A stretch of DNA of 64,000 bases, from assembly GCF_018069865.1 (NCBI RefSeq), contig NZ_JAGQDG010000004.1, positions 372,001 through 436,000 of the forward strand. Reading direction: 5' to 3'. The stretch comes from Ideonella paludis (GTDB taxonomy: Bacteria > Pseudomonadota > Gammaproteobacteria > Burkholderiales > Burkholderiaceae_C). Each line of letters opens with the position of its first letter. Within the stretch, counting starts at the first letter, position 1. Of the stretch, positions 35,405 through 44,150 are shown piece after piece. The translations under genes and the position numbers were made by a program. The notes beneath the pieces are model-generated. The model searched no databases. It worked only from the letters and a program-made list of their open reading frames with translations, and was not told where the DNA came from.

Positions 35405-35489
35405 GGCGGGGCTTTCCAAGGGTAAGGACAGAGCCTCTGACTCGGTGCAGGGCCTAGAGTTCCCACCCCCCTCAGACGCGCTCGTCGCG

Positions 35490-36017
35490 TCAAGGCCGCC
35501 GTGCATACGCTGCATCAAAGGCGGCCCGCAGCGCGGGGCTCACCGCCGGCAAGCCTTGCACCACCTGCAGGGCCCAATCGAAGTAATCGCGGCGGCGCTG
35601 CAGTGGCCAATCGGCCGGCGGCGAGGTGGCAATGTCCCGCAGATTGCAGGTCTTGTCGGCCAGCTTGACCAGCGCAGCCTGGGGCGACTTGTGCGGCGCA
35701 TGCTCCACCTGCAAGGCCTTGCGCTGGGCTTTGGGCAGGGCCTTGTCGTCGGTCAACTCGGCCACCACGGCGGCCACTTGCGGGCCGAAGTGCGTGGTCA
35801 ATTCCTCCAAGCTGGTGTCGGTGTCTTCCACCGTGTCGTGCAGCACCGCCGCCTGCAGCACCACAGGGTCCGTCACGCCGCCTGTGTTGGCCAGCAATTG
35901 GGCCAGCGCAATGGGGTGGTTGATGTAGGGCGAGGCCTCGGCATCTTTGCGGCGCTGGTCGCGGTGCTTGGTGGCGGCAAAGGCCAGGGCGTTGAGCAGT
36001 TGGGCTTCAGGCGACAT
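35490..36017 (-). CDS. HD-domain phosphohydrolase, SpoT/MESH1-like
   Basis: A 175-residue HD-domain protein resembling the hydrolase domain of RelA/SpoT and metazoan SpoT homologue 1. It has the metal ligands in FAATKHRDQRRKD, the core HDTVEDTD and KLADKTCNLRDIA. No synthetase domain, TGS or ACT is attached, so it would only hydrolyse (p)ppGpp or a related nucleotide. ATG at 36017 follows GAAGGAG by seven bases, so an earlier in-frame start at 36044 is rejected. Confidence 0.88.
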   Translation of the reverse strand: MSPEAQLLNALAFAATKHRDQRRKDAEASPYINHPIALAQLLANTGGVTDPVVLQAAVLHDTVEDTDTSLEELTTHFGPQVAAVVAELTDDKALPKAQRKALQVEHAPHKSPQAALVKLADKTCNLRDIATSPPADWPLQRRRDYFDWALQVVQGLPAVSPALRAAFDAAYARRP

Positions 36018-36230
36018 GAGCAGACTCCTTCGGGCTGCGCTCATTATCCAAGGGCCTGCCTTCGACTGCGGCAGGGCGCCCCCCTAAGCCGCTGCGTGTG
36101 CAAGGCCGCGCCCCCCAAACATCGGCACCCTGCCCCCCTCTGGGCAGTGGATTAGCCCGGCACGGAAGCCCCGCTAACGTGCAGTGCATGCCCACCATGT
36201 TGGCGGGCAGCCCACCTTACGGAGATTGCC

Positions 36231-36473
36231 ATGAACACCGAATTCTTCTCGCAACTGCAGGCCATGCAGACCGTCACTCAGAACCGCCTCGACAGCTTGG
36301 TACAAGAGCTGAGCAAGCGCGCCCAGGTCGTCAATGAAGCCTCGATCAGCCATTTGATCGAGCGCGGCGTCATTGCCAACATGGCTAAAGACGGCTGCTG
36401 CAAGCCCGACGCCGGCACCTGCTGCCCTAACGCCAAGCGCCACCTCGTGGCCAACCCGATCAAGACCCTCTAA
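36231..36473 (+). CDS. Small Cys-rich hypothetical protein (80 aa)
   Basis: An unrecognised 80-residue protein with GGAG six bases before the ATG. The first ~55 residues look like an amphipathic helical region (FSQLQAMQTVTQNRLDSLVQ), followed by a Cys-rich segment (DGCCKPDAGTCCPNAKRH) that could bind a metal. It ends 12 bases before the next gene on the same strand, implying co-translation with the GRDP-like protein. Confidence 0.6.
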   Translation: MNTEFFSQLQAMQTVTQNRLDSLVQELSKRAQVVNEASISHLIERGVIANMAKDGCCKPDAGTCCPNAKRHLVANPIKTL

Positions 36474-36485
36474 GCCTGAAGCACC

Positions 36486-37073
36486 ATGCCTGTACCGCAG
36501 ATGTTGAGCCCCCAGCTCTTGGACGCACCGATGCTGAACTATCTGCGGTGCAAGTTTCCCCATCTCTCAGCCGATGAGCTGGCCGTGCAAATCGAAGAGA
36601 CCTTGCGCTTCTTGTTCATTTCGGACGAGTGCAAAGGATCGATCCCGGTGTCGCGCGAGATCGATGAGATCTGGCACGCCTGGATCTTGCAAACCCAGGA
36701 GTACATGGCGCTGTGCGAGCGCCTTCCCACTGGGCGCTACATCCATCACAGCTCGAACCAATATCTACGCTACTTCGACGCCTTAGTGGGTGAAGGCGAG
36801 GACCTGAGCGAGAGCGTGAGGATGCTGGCCCTCTACGTCGCCAACTTCGGCCCGTTTGAGCCGCAGCGCGCCCAGCATTGGCTGCTGGTGCGCCACATGA
36901 TGACCCAATGGCATTGGACGCTAGAGGCCGTCAATGAGTGGCTCGACGCCGATCAGGCGCTGGAGGCGCCCCATGGCGGGGCTGAGCGCTACGACCTCCC
37001 CCAAACCCCACTGACCGCTGAGGGCGCCAACGACAGGCTACCGCGCGCTGCTGCGCCACACTCATCTCGCTGA
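36486..37073 (+). CDS. Glycine-rich-domain-containing-protein-like (GRDP-like) protein
   Basis: A 195-residue protein. The motif PVSREIDEIWHAWILQTQEY, with the following ALCERLPTGRYIHHSS, matches the GRDP-like/DUF1399 helical domain (typically DEIWHxHIL). The family's biochemical role in bacteria is unknown. The C-terminal ~60 residues are polar and divergent. It is probably expressed with the small Cys-rich protein just upstream. A LexA box for the following gene begins four bases after its stop. Confidence 0.7.
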   Translation: MPVPQMLSPQLLDAPMLNYLRCKFPHLSADELAVQIEETLRFLFISDECKGSIPVSREIDEIWHAWILQTQEYMALCERLPTGRYIHHSSNQYLRYFDALVGEGEDLSESVRMLALYVANFGPFEPQRAQHWLLVRHMMTQWHWTLEAVNEWLDADQALEAPHGGAERYDLPQTPLTAEGANDRLPRAAAPHSSR

Positions 37074-37076
37074 TTG

Positions 37077-37092
37077 CTGTATATTTATACAG
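37077..37092 (+). promoter_or_regulatory. LexA (SOS) box upstream of the MmcB-like gene
   Basis: CTGTATATTTATACAG fits the beta/gammaproteobacterial LexA consensus CTGT-N8-ACAG exactly, and the A/T-rich core is also as expected. It is an almost perfect palindrome, 84 bases before the ATG of an MmcB-like nuclease gene. It overlaps what would be the promoter -10 region (TATATTTATA). Confidence 0.85.
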
Positions 37093-37176
37093 CTTGCGTA
37101 CACCACGTCTGCCAATCAGCCGTGTGGCAACGCAGCCCCACCAAGCCCACACCGACCCCAAGCCTTCCGGCCGGCC

Positions 37177-38046
37177 ATGAGCAGCAGCAGTCACCTCCCT
37201 CCATCCCCCACACGCGCCCACCTCACGCGGCTGATGAAGATCTGGCGCTCGGCCGGCTGGCCCAGCCGAGACCCGATTGATGTGGACCTGCTGGCTGCCG
37301 GCTGGGTGAGCCTGGTGGGCGACCACCCCGCCCAAGAGTGCTTGAAGCTCACCGACGCCGGCTTGGCCCTGCTGGCGCAGCATCGCCAAGGCCAGCGCCG
37401 CGCGGCCAGCACCCACGACAAACTGGCCCTGCGCATGGCCGACCAGTTGATGGAATCCGGCCGGCTGGTGTGGCATGAGCTGTCGCTGCGGGCGCAAGTG
37501 GCCTGCGATGTGCCAGCCGCCACAAACCCCTCATCCAGCGCGTTAGGCGGCAGCAGCAGCACGCCAGCCCAGTCCTTCATGGGCACACTGCCCAGCTTGT
37601 GGGGCGATGAGGATGCAGGCACGCTGCCTACACCAGCCAAGCCGGCTACCCAGTGGCGCTTGGCCAGGCCTGACTTGTTCTCGCTGCGGCGCACCAGCAA
37701 CCCGGCCTATCTGCAGCCCATGGTGCACGAGATCAAGGTCAGCCGGGCTGATCTGTTTTCAGACCTGCGCAACAAGGCCAAGCGGGCCTCTTACCAATGG
37801 CTGTGCAGCGAGTGCTATTACGTCTTTCCGGCCGGTATGGCCGAGCCCAAAGAGCTGCCGGAAGAGCTGGGCGTGTGGGTGATGCACAGCGACGCCGACG
37901 GCAGCCGCCTGGAGATGCTGCGCCCTGCCCGACACACGCCCTGCACCCTGCCCTTTGACGTGTGGATGGCCTTGGCACAGGCGACACCGCTGGCAGCGCC
38001 CCAGGTGGAGACGGTGCAAGCAGAGTTGTCGGAGGCCGCTGCCTGA
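37177..38046 (+). CDS. MmcB-like DNA repair protein (PD-(D/E)XK-type)
   Basis: A 289-residue protein whose second half matches the MmcB/DUF1052-type restriction-endonuclease-like fold. It reads RPDLFSLRRT, then HEIKVSRADLFSDLRNKAKR with the E-x-K catalytic strand, then ASYQWLCSECYYVFPAGMAE and LGVWVMHSDADGSRLEMLRP. MmcB in Caulobacter is a DNA-damage-inducible protein needed for mitomycin C tolerance. The LexA box upstream agrees with that role. The first ~100 residues could be a winged-helix-like region (HLTRLMKIWRSAGW, LKLTDAGLALLAQ), followed by a Ser/Pro-rich linker. Nuclease activity is inferred from the fold. Confidence 0.75.
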   Translation: MSSSSHLPPSPTRAHLTRLMKIWRSAGWPSRDPIDVDLLAAGWVSLVGDHPAQECLKLTDAGLALLAQHRQGQRRAASTHDKLALRMADQLMESGRLVWHELSLRAQVACDVPAATNPSSSALGGSSSTPAQSFMGTLPSLWGDEDAGTLPTPAKPATQWRLARPDLFSLRRTSNPAYLQPMVHEIKVSRADLFSDLRNKAKRASYQWLCSECYYVFPAGMAEPKELPEELGVWVMHSDADGSRLEMLRPARHTPCTLPFDVWMALAQATPLAAPQVETVQAELSEAAA

Positions 38047-38099
38047 GGCCCCGCCCCGTGGAAGCAGGCTTGTTGCTGCCTCAACTCCGCCTGTAGAAC

Positions 38100-38495
38100 T
38101 CAGCTTGGGAAGCGCTCGATATGTGTCTCGCCGCTGCGCCCGTAGTAGCTGACATGCTTTCCGGTGATCCACACCGTGTAGCCCGCACAACCCGCGCGCT
38201 GGGTGAGCCGCTTGAACTCCGGGTACATCACCCGGCCCTGCTGGGCGCCCAAGATGGCGGCGCGCACACCCGCCGCATTAAAGGCCGGTGCGATGGGCTC
38301 TTCGGGCTTGTCAAAGCCCAGGCTCAAGGTGGCGCCATCCGGCAGGTAGTAGGTGGCCACGCCTGCACGGTAGTCCACGTGATAGGACTCCACCTGCACG
38401 CTGAGCAATTGGCCAATGACTTCGCCAAAGTGAATGCGGCCTTCATTAGAGGCCTCGAAAGTGTGTTGAATAACGCTGCGGGTGTGTTCGTTCAT
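38100..38495 (-). CDS. DUF1398 family protein
   Basis: A 131-residue cytoplasmic protein of the DUF1398 family: TFEASNEGRIHFGEVIGQLL, VESYHVDYRAGVATYYLPDG and the C-terminal YTVWITGKHVSYYGRSGETH. Function is unknown. ATG at 38495 follows GAAGGA; a TTG further upstream is in frame but unlikely. It lies 14 bases after the thioesterase gene, so the two are probably co-transcribed. Confidence 0.85.
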   Translation of the reverse strand: MNEHTRSVIQHTFEASNEGRIHFGEVIGQLLSVQVESYHVDYRAGVATYYLPDGATLSLGFDKPEEPIAPAFNAAGVRAAILGAQQGRVMYPEFKRLTQRAGCAGYTVWITGKHVSYYGRSGETHIERFPS

Positions 38496-38509
38496 GGTGC
38501 GTTTGTCCT

Positions 38510-39055
38510 TCAAGCCACCGGCATGTCAAACACCATGCACGTGGTGGTTGCGTGGGCATAGAGCTTGCCGTCCGGCCCCACGATACGGGCCTCGGCCGTG
38601 GCCAACTGGCGGCCGCAGTGCAACACCTCACCCAGCGCGCGCAGCGGCCCGGTCTTGGGCGTGGCGCCGCGGACGATGTTCACACTCAACTCAGCCGTGG
38701 TGTAGCCCCGGCCAGGCGGCATCAGCGTGTGCACCGCGCAGCCCAGGGCCGAGTCCAGCAAGGTGGCATACCAGCCGCCATGCACCCCGCCCATGGGGTT
38801 CAAGTGCTTGAGCTGCGGCGTGCCCTGAAACACCGCCTTGCCTGGCGACACCGACACCAAGCCAAAGTCCATGGTGTCCGAGATGTGCGGGTAAGGCAGC
38901 TCGCCCGCCAGCATGGCCTGCAGCACCTCCAACCCACTCTTGCCTGCGGCTTGGGCGGGGGTGACGAAGCCTGCGTTGGGCGCGTTGGCGCGGATGCGGG
39001 CCAGCACGGCGTCGTACTCTTGCATCCATTGGGCCAGGGTGTCTGCGGGGGTCAT
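38510..39055 (-). CDS. PaaI-family thioesterase
   Basis: A 181-residue hot-dog-fold thioesterase. The catalytic region is HLNPMGGVHGGWYATLLDSA (with the conserved GGVHGG), followed by LGCAVHTLMPPGRGYTTAEL and GEVLHCGRQLATAEARIVGP. It would hydrolyse aromatic or short-chain acyl-CoA thioesters. ATG at 39055 gives a normal-length protein; an in-frame extension upstream to 39220 has no family match. It is divergent from truD. Confidence 0.9.
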   Translation of the reverse strand: MTPADTLAQWMQEYDAVLARIRANAPNAGFVTPAQAAGKSGLEVLQAMLAGELPYPHISDTMDFGLVSVSPGKAVFQGTPQLKHLNPMGGVHGGWYATLLDSALGCAVHTLMPPGRGYTTAELSVNIVRGATPKTGPLRALGEVLHCGRQLATAEARIVGPDGKLYAHATTTCMVFDMPVA

Positions 39056-39218
39056 GGTGGGTTGGGCAGGGAGTTGTGGGCTGAGCGATTTTGCATCGTC
39101 GCCCTTGAATCCCACCGGCCCACTGCGCGCGATCAGCAAAGGCCGTGCCTTCGGGCACGCTTCACAGGGGCTCGTCAGGCGAGAATCCCCCTCCTCCACC
39201 GCCGCCGACACCCCACCC

Positions 39219-40238
39219 ATGACCGACGCCTCCCCCCTCTACACCACCCTGCCCCACTGGCCCAGCGCTTACCCGGCCAGTGGCGCCAGCGGGACGCTCA
39301 AAGTCCATAACGAAGACTTCGTCGTCACCGAGCTGCCGCTGCAATTGCCCTCGGGTGCGGGTGAGCATATTTGGGTGGATGTGGAGAAGAACGGTGCCAA
39401 CACCGTCTACGTGGCCCAGCAGTTGGCCCTGGCGGCTGGGGTGAACGAGTGGGATGTGGGCTATGCGGGCCTCAAAGACCGCTACGCCATCACCCGCCAG
39501 TGGTTCAGCATCTACTTGCCCAAGGGCGACACACCCGACCTGACCCAGCTTCAGCACCCCGAATTTAAGGTGCTGAGCCAGAGCCGCCACGTCAAAAAGC
39601 TCCGCCCGGGAGACCTGCAGGGCAACCGCTTTCGCATCGTGCTGCGCGAGGTGAGCGGCGAGCGGCAAGCGCTGGAGGCCAACCTGCAGGCCGTGGCGGC
39701 GCAAGGCGTGCCCAACTACTTTGGCGCCCAGCGTTTCGGCCACGATGGTGGCAATGTCGAGCAAGGCCGCGCCATGCTGGCGCGCGAGATCCGCGTGCGC
39801 AACCCCAAGAAGAAGGGCATCTACTTGTCGGCTGTGCGCTCCTTCGTCTTCAATGAAGTGCTGGCCCAGCGCATCCAGCAAGGGCAGTGGGGACAAACGC
39901 TGCCGGGCGATGTGCTGACCGACGCCGGCCAGCCCACCGGGCCACTGTGGGGCCGGGGCCGGGTGAGCACCACCGACGATGCTCAAGCGCTGGAGATGCG
40001 TGTGGCCGAGCGCCACGCCGCCCTGTGCAGCGGCATGGAGTTTGCCGGCCTGGAGCAAGAGCGCCGCGCCCTGGTGGCCAAGCCCGCAGACATGAGCTGG
40101 GAGTGGCCGCAAGCCGACCAACTGGTGATCACCTTTGCACTGCCCGCCGGCACCTATGCCACGACGGTGCTGGGGGAGATCCTCCAAACCTCAGAGCCGG
40201 AGCGGCTGACGGAGGGTGAGCCAGGGGCGGTGGAGTAA
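39219..40238 (+). CDS. truD: tRNA pseudouridine(13) synthase TruD
   Basis: A 339-residue TruD-family synthase for pseudouridine 13 of tRNA-Glu. Key motifs are NEDFVVTELPLQLPSGAGEH, the catalytic-Asp motif GYAGLKDRYAITRQWF, and NYFGAQRFGHDGGNVEQGRA. The C-terminal region is complete. It is near the usual 340-350 residue length. ATG at 39219 is chosen because homologues begin close to it; the frame stays open further upstream, but that is shadow sequence of the divergent thioesterase gene. Confidence 0.93.
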   Translation: MTDASPLYTTLPHWPSAYPASGASGTLKVHNEDFVVTELPLQLPSGAGEHIWVDVEKNGANTVYVAQQLALAAGVNEWDVGYAGLKDRYAITRQWFSIYLPKGDTPDLTQLQHPEFKVLSQSRHVKKLRPGDLQGNRFRIVLREVSGERQALEANLQAVAAQGVPNYFGAQRFGHDGGNVEQGRAMLAREIRVRNPKKKGIYLSAVRSFVFNEVLAQRIQQGQWGQTLPGDVLTDAGQPTGPLWGRGRVSTTDDAQALEMRVAERHAALCSGMEFAGLEQERRALVAKPADMSWEWPQADQLVITFALPAGTYATTVLGEILQTSEPERLTEGEPGAVE

Positions 40239-40275
40239 GAGGCCCCGTGTCAGACATGCCAGGCTAGCTTGCCCT

Positions 40276-40758
40276 ATGGACAAACTTTTGCTGCAACAGA
40301 TGGTGCTGGAGCACCTTGCCCAAGACCTGCTGCACACCGAGCAGGCCGCACAGGCCGCCCATGAAACGGCGACGCACGAAGAGAACATCGCCGAAAACAA
40401 ATACGACACCTTAGGCCTGGAGGCCGCCTATCTGGCCACCGGCCAAGCGCGCCGCGCCGAGGCCATCCGCCAAGCCCTGACCCACTGGCGGCAGTTCCGC
40501 CCCCGCCCATATGACGCAGGCAAAGGCATCCAACTCGGCGCGCTGGTGAGCCTCGTGGATGCCGACGGCCAGCCGCAACACGTCTTCCTCGGCCCCGAGG
40601 GCGGCAGCATGAAACTGCGCTGCGGCGACCAGCTTGTTCAGGTCATCAGCAGTGAGGCGCCTTTGGGCCGGGCCTTGCTGGGCAAGTGCGAGGGGGATGA
40701 GGTGGCGGTGCAGGTGGGGGCCAGCAGGCTTTGGTTTGAGGTGGTGGGGGTGGGGTGA
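40276..40758 (+). CDS. GreA/GreB-like transcription-factor domain protein
   Basis: A 160-residue protein with an N-terminal helical hairpin (DLLHTEQAAQAAHETATHEE to LATGQARRAEAIRQAL) and a C-terminal beta domain like the GreA/GreB/Rnk FKBP-like domain (IQLGALVSLVDADGQPQHVF, FLGPEGGSMKL, LGRALLGKCEGDEVAVQVG). It may bind RNA polymerase's secondary channel, but the acidic tip motif of true Gre factors is not obvious. It lies 37 bases after truD on the same strand. The lower-GC islet begins just after it. Confidence 0.75.
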   Translation: MDKLLLQQMVLEHLAQDLLHTEQAAQAAHETATHEENIAENKYDTLGLEAAYLATGQARRAEAIRQALTHWRQFRPRPYDAGKGIQLGALVSLVDADGQPQHVFLGPEGGSMKLRCGDQLVQVISSEAPLGRALLGKCEGDEVAVQVGASRLWFEVVGVG

Positions 40759-40797
40759 AGGGCACGCCAGCCCGAACTGGCCCATGGCCCACCAAGC

Positions 40798-42387
40798 TCA
40801 TTGGCATTCCGACACTCTTCGAGCTTTGAAGTCAATGGTCGGGAATCCACTGATGGCCTTCTCGGTTAAGCCAATCGCAGCGTCTAGGTCCTTCACCAAC
40901 TTCATTGGGTCGACATCACCGGGTGCCTTGTCCTCAAATTCCTTGAATCCCAATTGGTTCACAGCAAACTTCAAGCTTTCCGACCACACGTCCATGCTCC
41001 TGCGCTGACTCGCATGCCATCGGCGATAGTCCCCGACTACCATTGCCTTGGCAACCGCCAAATCGTTCTCGGCATCGACACGCTGCGAATCGTCAGCGAT
41101 CGTGAGCCGGTGGTCCAACTTCTTCAAGCAACCCAGCGCCGAGTTGACTTGGTCCACATTGAGGAGTGCTGTTTTAGCAATGGTTGCCCGAACTGCTCGT
41201 AACCGCTCTGGCCTGCCATCCAACAGGCTCACCAAAGCCTTGACCTTCTCTGCCAATGCTGGCTTGGTCGGGGTGGTCAGCTCCAGCTTCAGGCTACTCA
41301 CTTGCTTATCCAAAGTGGCCGTCGCGACCTGCACCGCGGTCAATGCCGAAGTGGCCAACTCCTGCGAACTGACAGCCGCAGCTTCAGGACCATCTTGGCT
41401 AGCCTGTGCGGGCGCCGTCAGTCCTCTTACACCTCCAGAACCCAGAACAGGACGGACGGCTTGACCCTCAACGCGAAACGATGGAAGCTCCAGATCTTCT
41501 GGTTCGAGCTTACCGTCCCGTTGTTTGGCCAAGGTCTTTTGCATGGCATTGGTTTGCAAGACATTGTTGAGCGTCACCGCCATCATGCGCAACCCAGGGT
41601 TCTCTACCGTCTGAATGGCCTCCTTAGCCTGCTCCAAGCCCACTACCAAGGTGCACGCACCGTGATAGCGAGCGGCATCTGCCAATGCGGCCTGCAGTGT
41701 GTACTCGGTGCTGCTCGACCGGCGAGCTGCAATTTCACCGAGGATGGCTTTGCGGCGAAGCTCGATCCCAGGGATGATCACGTAACTCGCCAAGTTACCC
41801 ATGAAGCCTTGAGCAATTTCTGCCTGCACACCGCTGCTGATGCCAGCTAGCCCACCCAGAATCTTCGCGTCCTTGATACCGCCCACAATTCCTGCCGCCC
41901 CACCCAGCAGCGTGGTGGCAGAGCCGAGCCCGGACTGCAGGTAGGCGTCAAATCGGTTGAGGTAAACCTTGTACGCACCACAGCGCTGATCAGAGGCCCC
42001 AATCAAGCGGTCTTGAATTCGGTTGCGTCGGTTCGGAAGATCAACGTAGTTGTAGAACGCCACCTCGGCCAGTGCCAACTCACGCCGCGCCGCGCCGTCC
42101 TGCTCCGCCGCCAAGCCCTCTGCTGGACTGATGACGAACAGGCTCGATGCCTGAACCGCTGAAGCCTGAAGAGCCGATCGTTTGTTTTCCGGGTCGATCA
42201 GCGTGATCAGATCAACCATCTCGTAACGCTCGTTGTCAAACTGCGGATTGGCTCCGAACGTGGTGACCCTGTCCTTTGAACGCAGCGAATCTTTAGGCCC
42301 AATGGCGCAACCCGCCGTGGCCGCACAGAGCCCGATGATGAACAGTCGGCTTAACAAGCCGCCGCAATGAGAAAGAACCGTTTGCAT
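40798..42387 (-). CDS. Predicted lipoprotein of unknown function
   Basis: A 529-residue protein I do not recognise. The N-terminus is a lipoprotein signal: FIIGLCAATAGCAIGP with Cys at the cleavage site. A Gly/Ala-rich hydrophobic stretch (SGLGSATTLLGGAAGIVGGI) lies near residue 150, followed by long mostly helical segments rich in Ala, Gln and Glu. No catalytic motif is visible. It is the second gene of a two-gene minus-strand operon with the lipoprotein hydrolase. Composition is less GC-rich than the chromosome around it, in line with horizontal origin. Confidence 0.6.
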   Translation of the reverse strand: MQTVLSHCGGLLSRLFIIGLCAATAGCAIGPKDSLRSKDRVTTFGANPQFDNERYEMVDLITLIDPENKRSALQASAVQASSLFVISPAEGLAAEQDGAARRELALAEVAFYNYVDLPNRRNRIQDRLIGASDQRCGAYKVYLNRFDAYLQSGLGSATTLLGGAAGIVGGIKDAKILGGLAGISSGVQAEIAQGFMGNLASYVIIPGIELRRKAILGEIAARRSSSTEYTLQAALADAARYHGACTLVVGLEQAKEAIQTVENPGLRMMAVTLNNVLQTNAMQKTLAKQRDGKLEPEDLELPSFRVEGQAVRPVLGSGGVRGLTAPAQASQDGPEAAAVSSQELATSALTAVQVATATLDKQVSSLKLELTTPTKPALAEKVKALVSLLDGRPERLRAVRATIAKTALLNVDQVNSALGCLKKLDHRLTIADDSQRVDAENDLAVAKAMVVGDYRRWHASQRRSMDVWSESLKFAVNQLGFKEFEDKAPGDVDPMKLVKDLDAAIGLTEKAISGFPTIDFKARRVSECQ

Positions 42388-42453
42388 ATCAGCACTCCTT
42401 AAGGGTGGGGCTGACAGCCCCAGAACTCAAAACTCATATCCTGACCGTTGGCA

Positions 42454-43827
42454 TCACTTGACGCCCTTTGGTTGATCCGGACGGAGCTGCTCTGAGGACT
42501 CAGCGGTGGTTAACACCAACTCCTCCACAAAGCAATTGAACTGCGACCTCCAGATATCGCCATGATTGGCAATCAATTGGCGGTCCACCGCAACCACCCA
42601 GGCTCGCGGATAGGGCGGAGACTTGCCCAGGTGCTCGAGCCGGGAACCCGAGGCCGGGAAGCTGCGGGACCACCCCTCTGTGGCGGGCTCTTTGCCCCAA
42701 TGGCTTTTGCTTGCCGCGCACTTACTGTTGCTGACTTCTCTCTCGAGCTTGAGGCGGTGGGTTTGAAAGGGCGCATACAGGCCCACAGCCGTTTTGTCCA
42801 TGTCGTACTCGCCATAGCGAACGGGTAGGCCCAGGCGGTCTTGCCGCGTCAAGTCGATATGGGTTTCTAGCGGTATCGACAGTGTCCTGCTCAGCGGAAA
42901 CCAGAAACCAACATCCGAGTCACCTTCAGAGGTCAAGACCACCATGCGGGGTGAGCCAGGCTGGTTGTAGAGCGCCTTCTTTCCCTTGAGCCACACCTGC
43001 TGCTGCACATCGTGCACTTCCAGAAAGTGTGTGGCCTCGATGGCAGGGTTCACCAAGACGTAAAGGCTGTCGGCGGCCTTCTCCGAAGCCCCAGCCGCAC
43101 CGGGCTGGCACGCAGCGCCACAACCGGCTGCGTCCAAGTCTTGGATCACTTCTCCATAGACCTGGTTTCTTACCGCAGACATCAGCACCGACGCCCCCAG
43201 GCTATGGCCAATGGCCACCAAGCGGTCCTTGGAGTGTTTAGGGCTGGGCCGCAGGCGCTGCAGCAGCTCGAACACCGCGCCGCGCCCCACTTCCATGCTC
43301 ACGTTCTTGCGGTCCCAAATGGTGGCCAAATCCAGCGCCTTCAGATTGGTCGAGGCGCCCCGCCAGCCCACGTATACCCCCACCACATGCCGAGAATGGC
43401 TGTTCTTGGCGAGGTTTGTAAGCAAAGCTTGAAACTGCTTCACATTCTCGTCTTCTGCCCTGGCGTCATGCCGCCAACCGTGGATGAACACCACCACATC
43501 TTGCGGCTTCTCCCGCAAGCCACCACGCTGCCGGATGCTTTGGAGCACGGCATCCAACTGTGCCCGGCTGTGGAAGTGGCCCTGCTCGGTGAACTCCACA
43601 AAGTGCATCAGGACATGATCGGGTGGAGGGCTGGCGCTGGCCTCGGCTGACTCAGCTTCCGCCGGAATGCTTGCCTTAATGATCGCTGCGCTGCCGCAAG
43701 CCTTGCCAGCCTCAGGCTCCTTCGCACTGTTGACCACGCACACCTCCGCTGTTTGCGGACGGATCATCTCTGTGCTGGTGCAGGCAGACAAAGCAATGGA
43801 AACTCCCAACCCAACCCACTTGAACAT
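42454..43827 (-). CDS. Alpha/beta-hydrolase lipoprotein
   Basis: A 457-residue predicted outer-membrane or periplasmic lipoprotein (signal VGLGVSIALSAC, Cys at the lipobox). The hydrolase core has the oxyanion region VVVFIHGWRHDA, the nucleophile elbow AIGHSLGASVL with Ser, and a C-terminal extension of about 150 residues. It could be an esterase or lipase, but no acid/His pair can be assigned safely. ATG at 43827 has GAAGGGAGA upstream. It is first in an operon with the second lipoprotein gene. Its lower GC and position in the glmS islet suggest transfer. Confidence 0.7.
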   Translation of the reverse strand: MFKWVGLGVSIALSACTSTEMIRPQTAEVCVVNSAKEPEAGKACGSAAIIKASIPAEAESAEASASPPPDHVLMHFVEFTEQGHFHSRAQLDAVLQSIRQRGGLREKPQDVVVFIHGWRHDARAEDENVKQFQALLTNLAKNSHSRHVVGVYVGWRGASTNLKALDLATIWDRKNVSMEVGRGAVFELLQRLRPSPKHSKDRLVAIGHSLGASVLMSAVRNQVYGEVIQDLDAAGCGAACQPGAAGASEKAADSLYVLVNPAIEATHFLEVHDVQQQVWLKGKKALYNQPGSPRMVVLTSEGDSDVGFWFPLSRTLSIPLETHIDLTRQDRLGLPVRYGEYDMDKTAVGLYAPFQTHRLKLEREVSNSKCAASKSHWGKEPATEGWSRSFPASGSRLEHLGKSPPYPRAWVVAVDRQLIANHGDIWRSQFNCFVEELVLTTAESSEQLRPDQPKGVK

Positions 43828-44150
43828 ATCGTCTCCCTTCGCCCGGCGCACACTAGGCTGCTGGGTGTAAGTGTGCTGATGTTCTGTGCGGGCCTCATCC
43901 CCCAAATTGCTGAGGATGAGGCAAGCCCGAAGCTGGCGAAGAGTGTCTTGGGGCCCCGGCTGCGGGAATTACAGCAAAGGTCGACTGAAAGAAGACTCCG
44001 TAGGCGGTCGGAAGATTCGGTTTGGATGTTCACTGCGTTGATGAGCAAAAGGCGCTCTGGGCAAGTTCAAGCCGCTATCGCACGCTGAATCAGGTGAAAT
44101 CTGCGTGGTACGCTCATCTGCACTGACCAACTACGAAGTCTGACCTAAGG

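Noticed and set aside
36045-36230. GC-rich hairpins in the spacer between the HD-domain gene and the small Cys-rich gene
   Set aside because: Ordinary base-pairing potential for this composition; no terminator tail or repeat copy found.
43892-43922. GCCTCATC/GATGAGGC stem between the lipoprotein operon and the fusion gene
   Set aside because: An 8-bp stem with a long loop and no T-run; too weak to call a terminator or operator.
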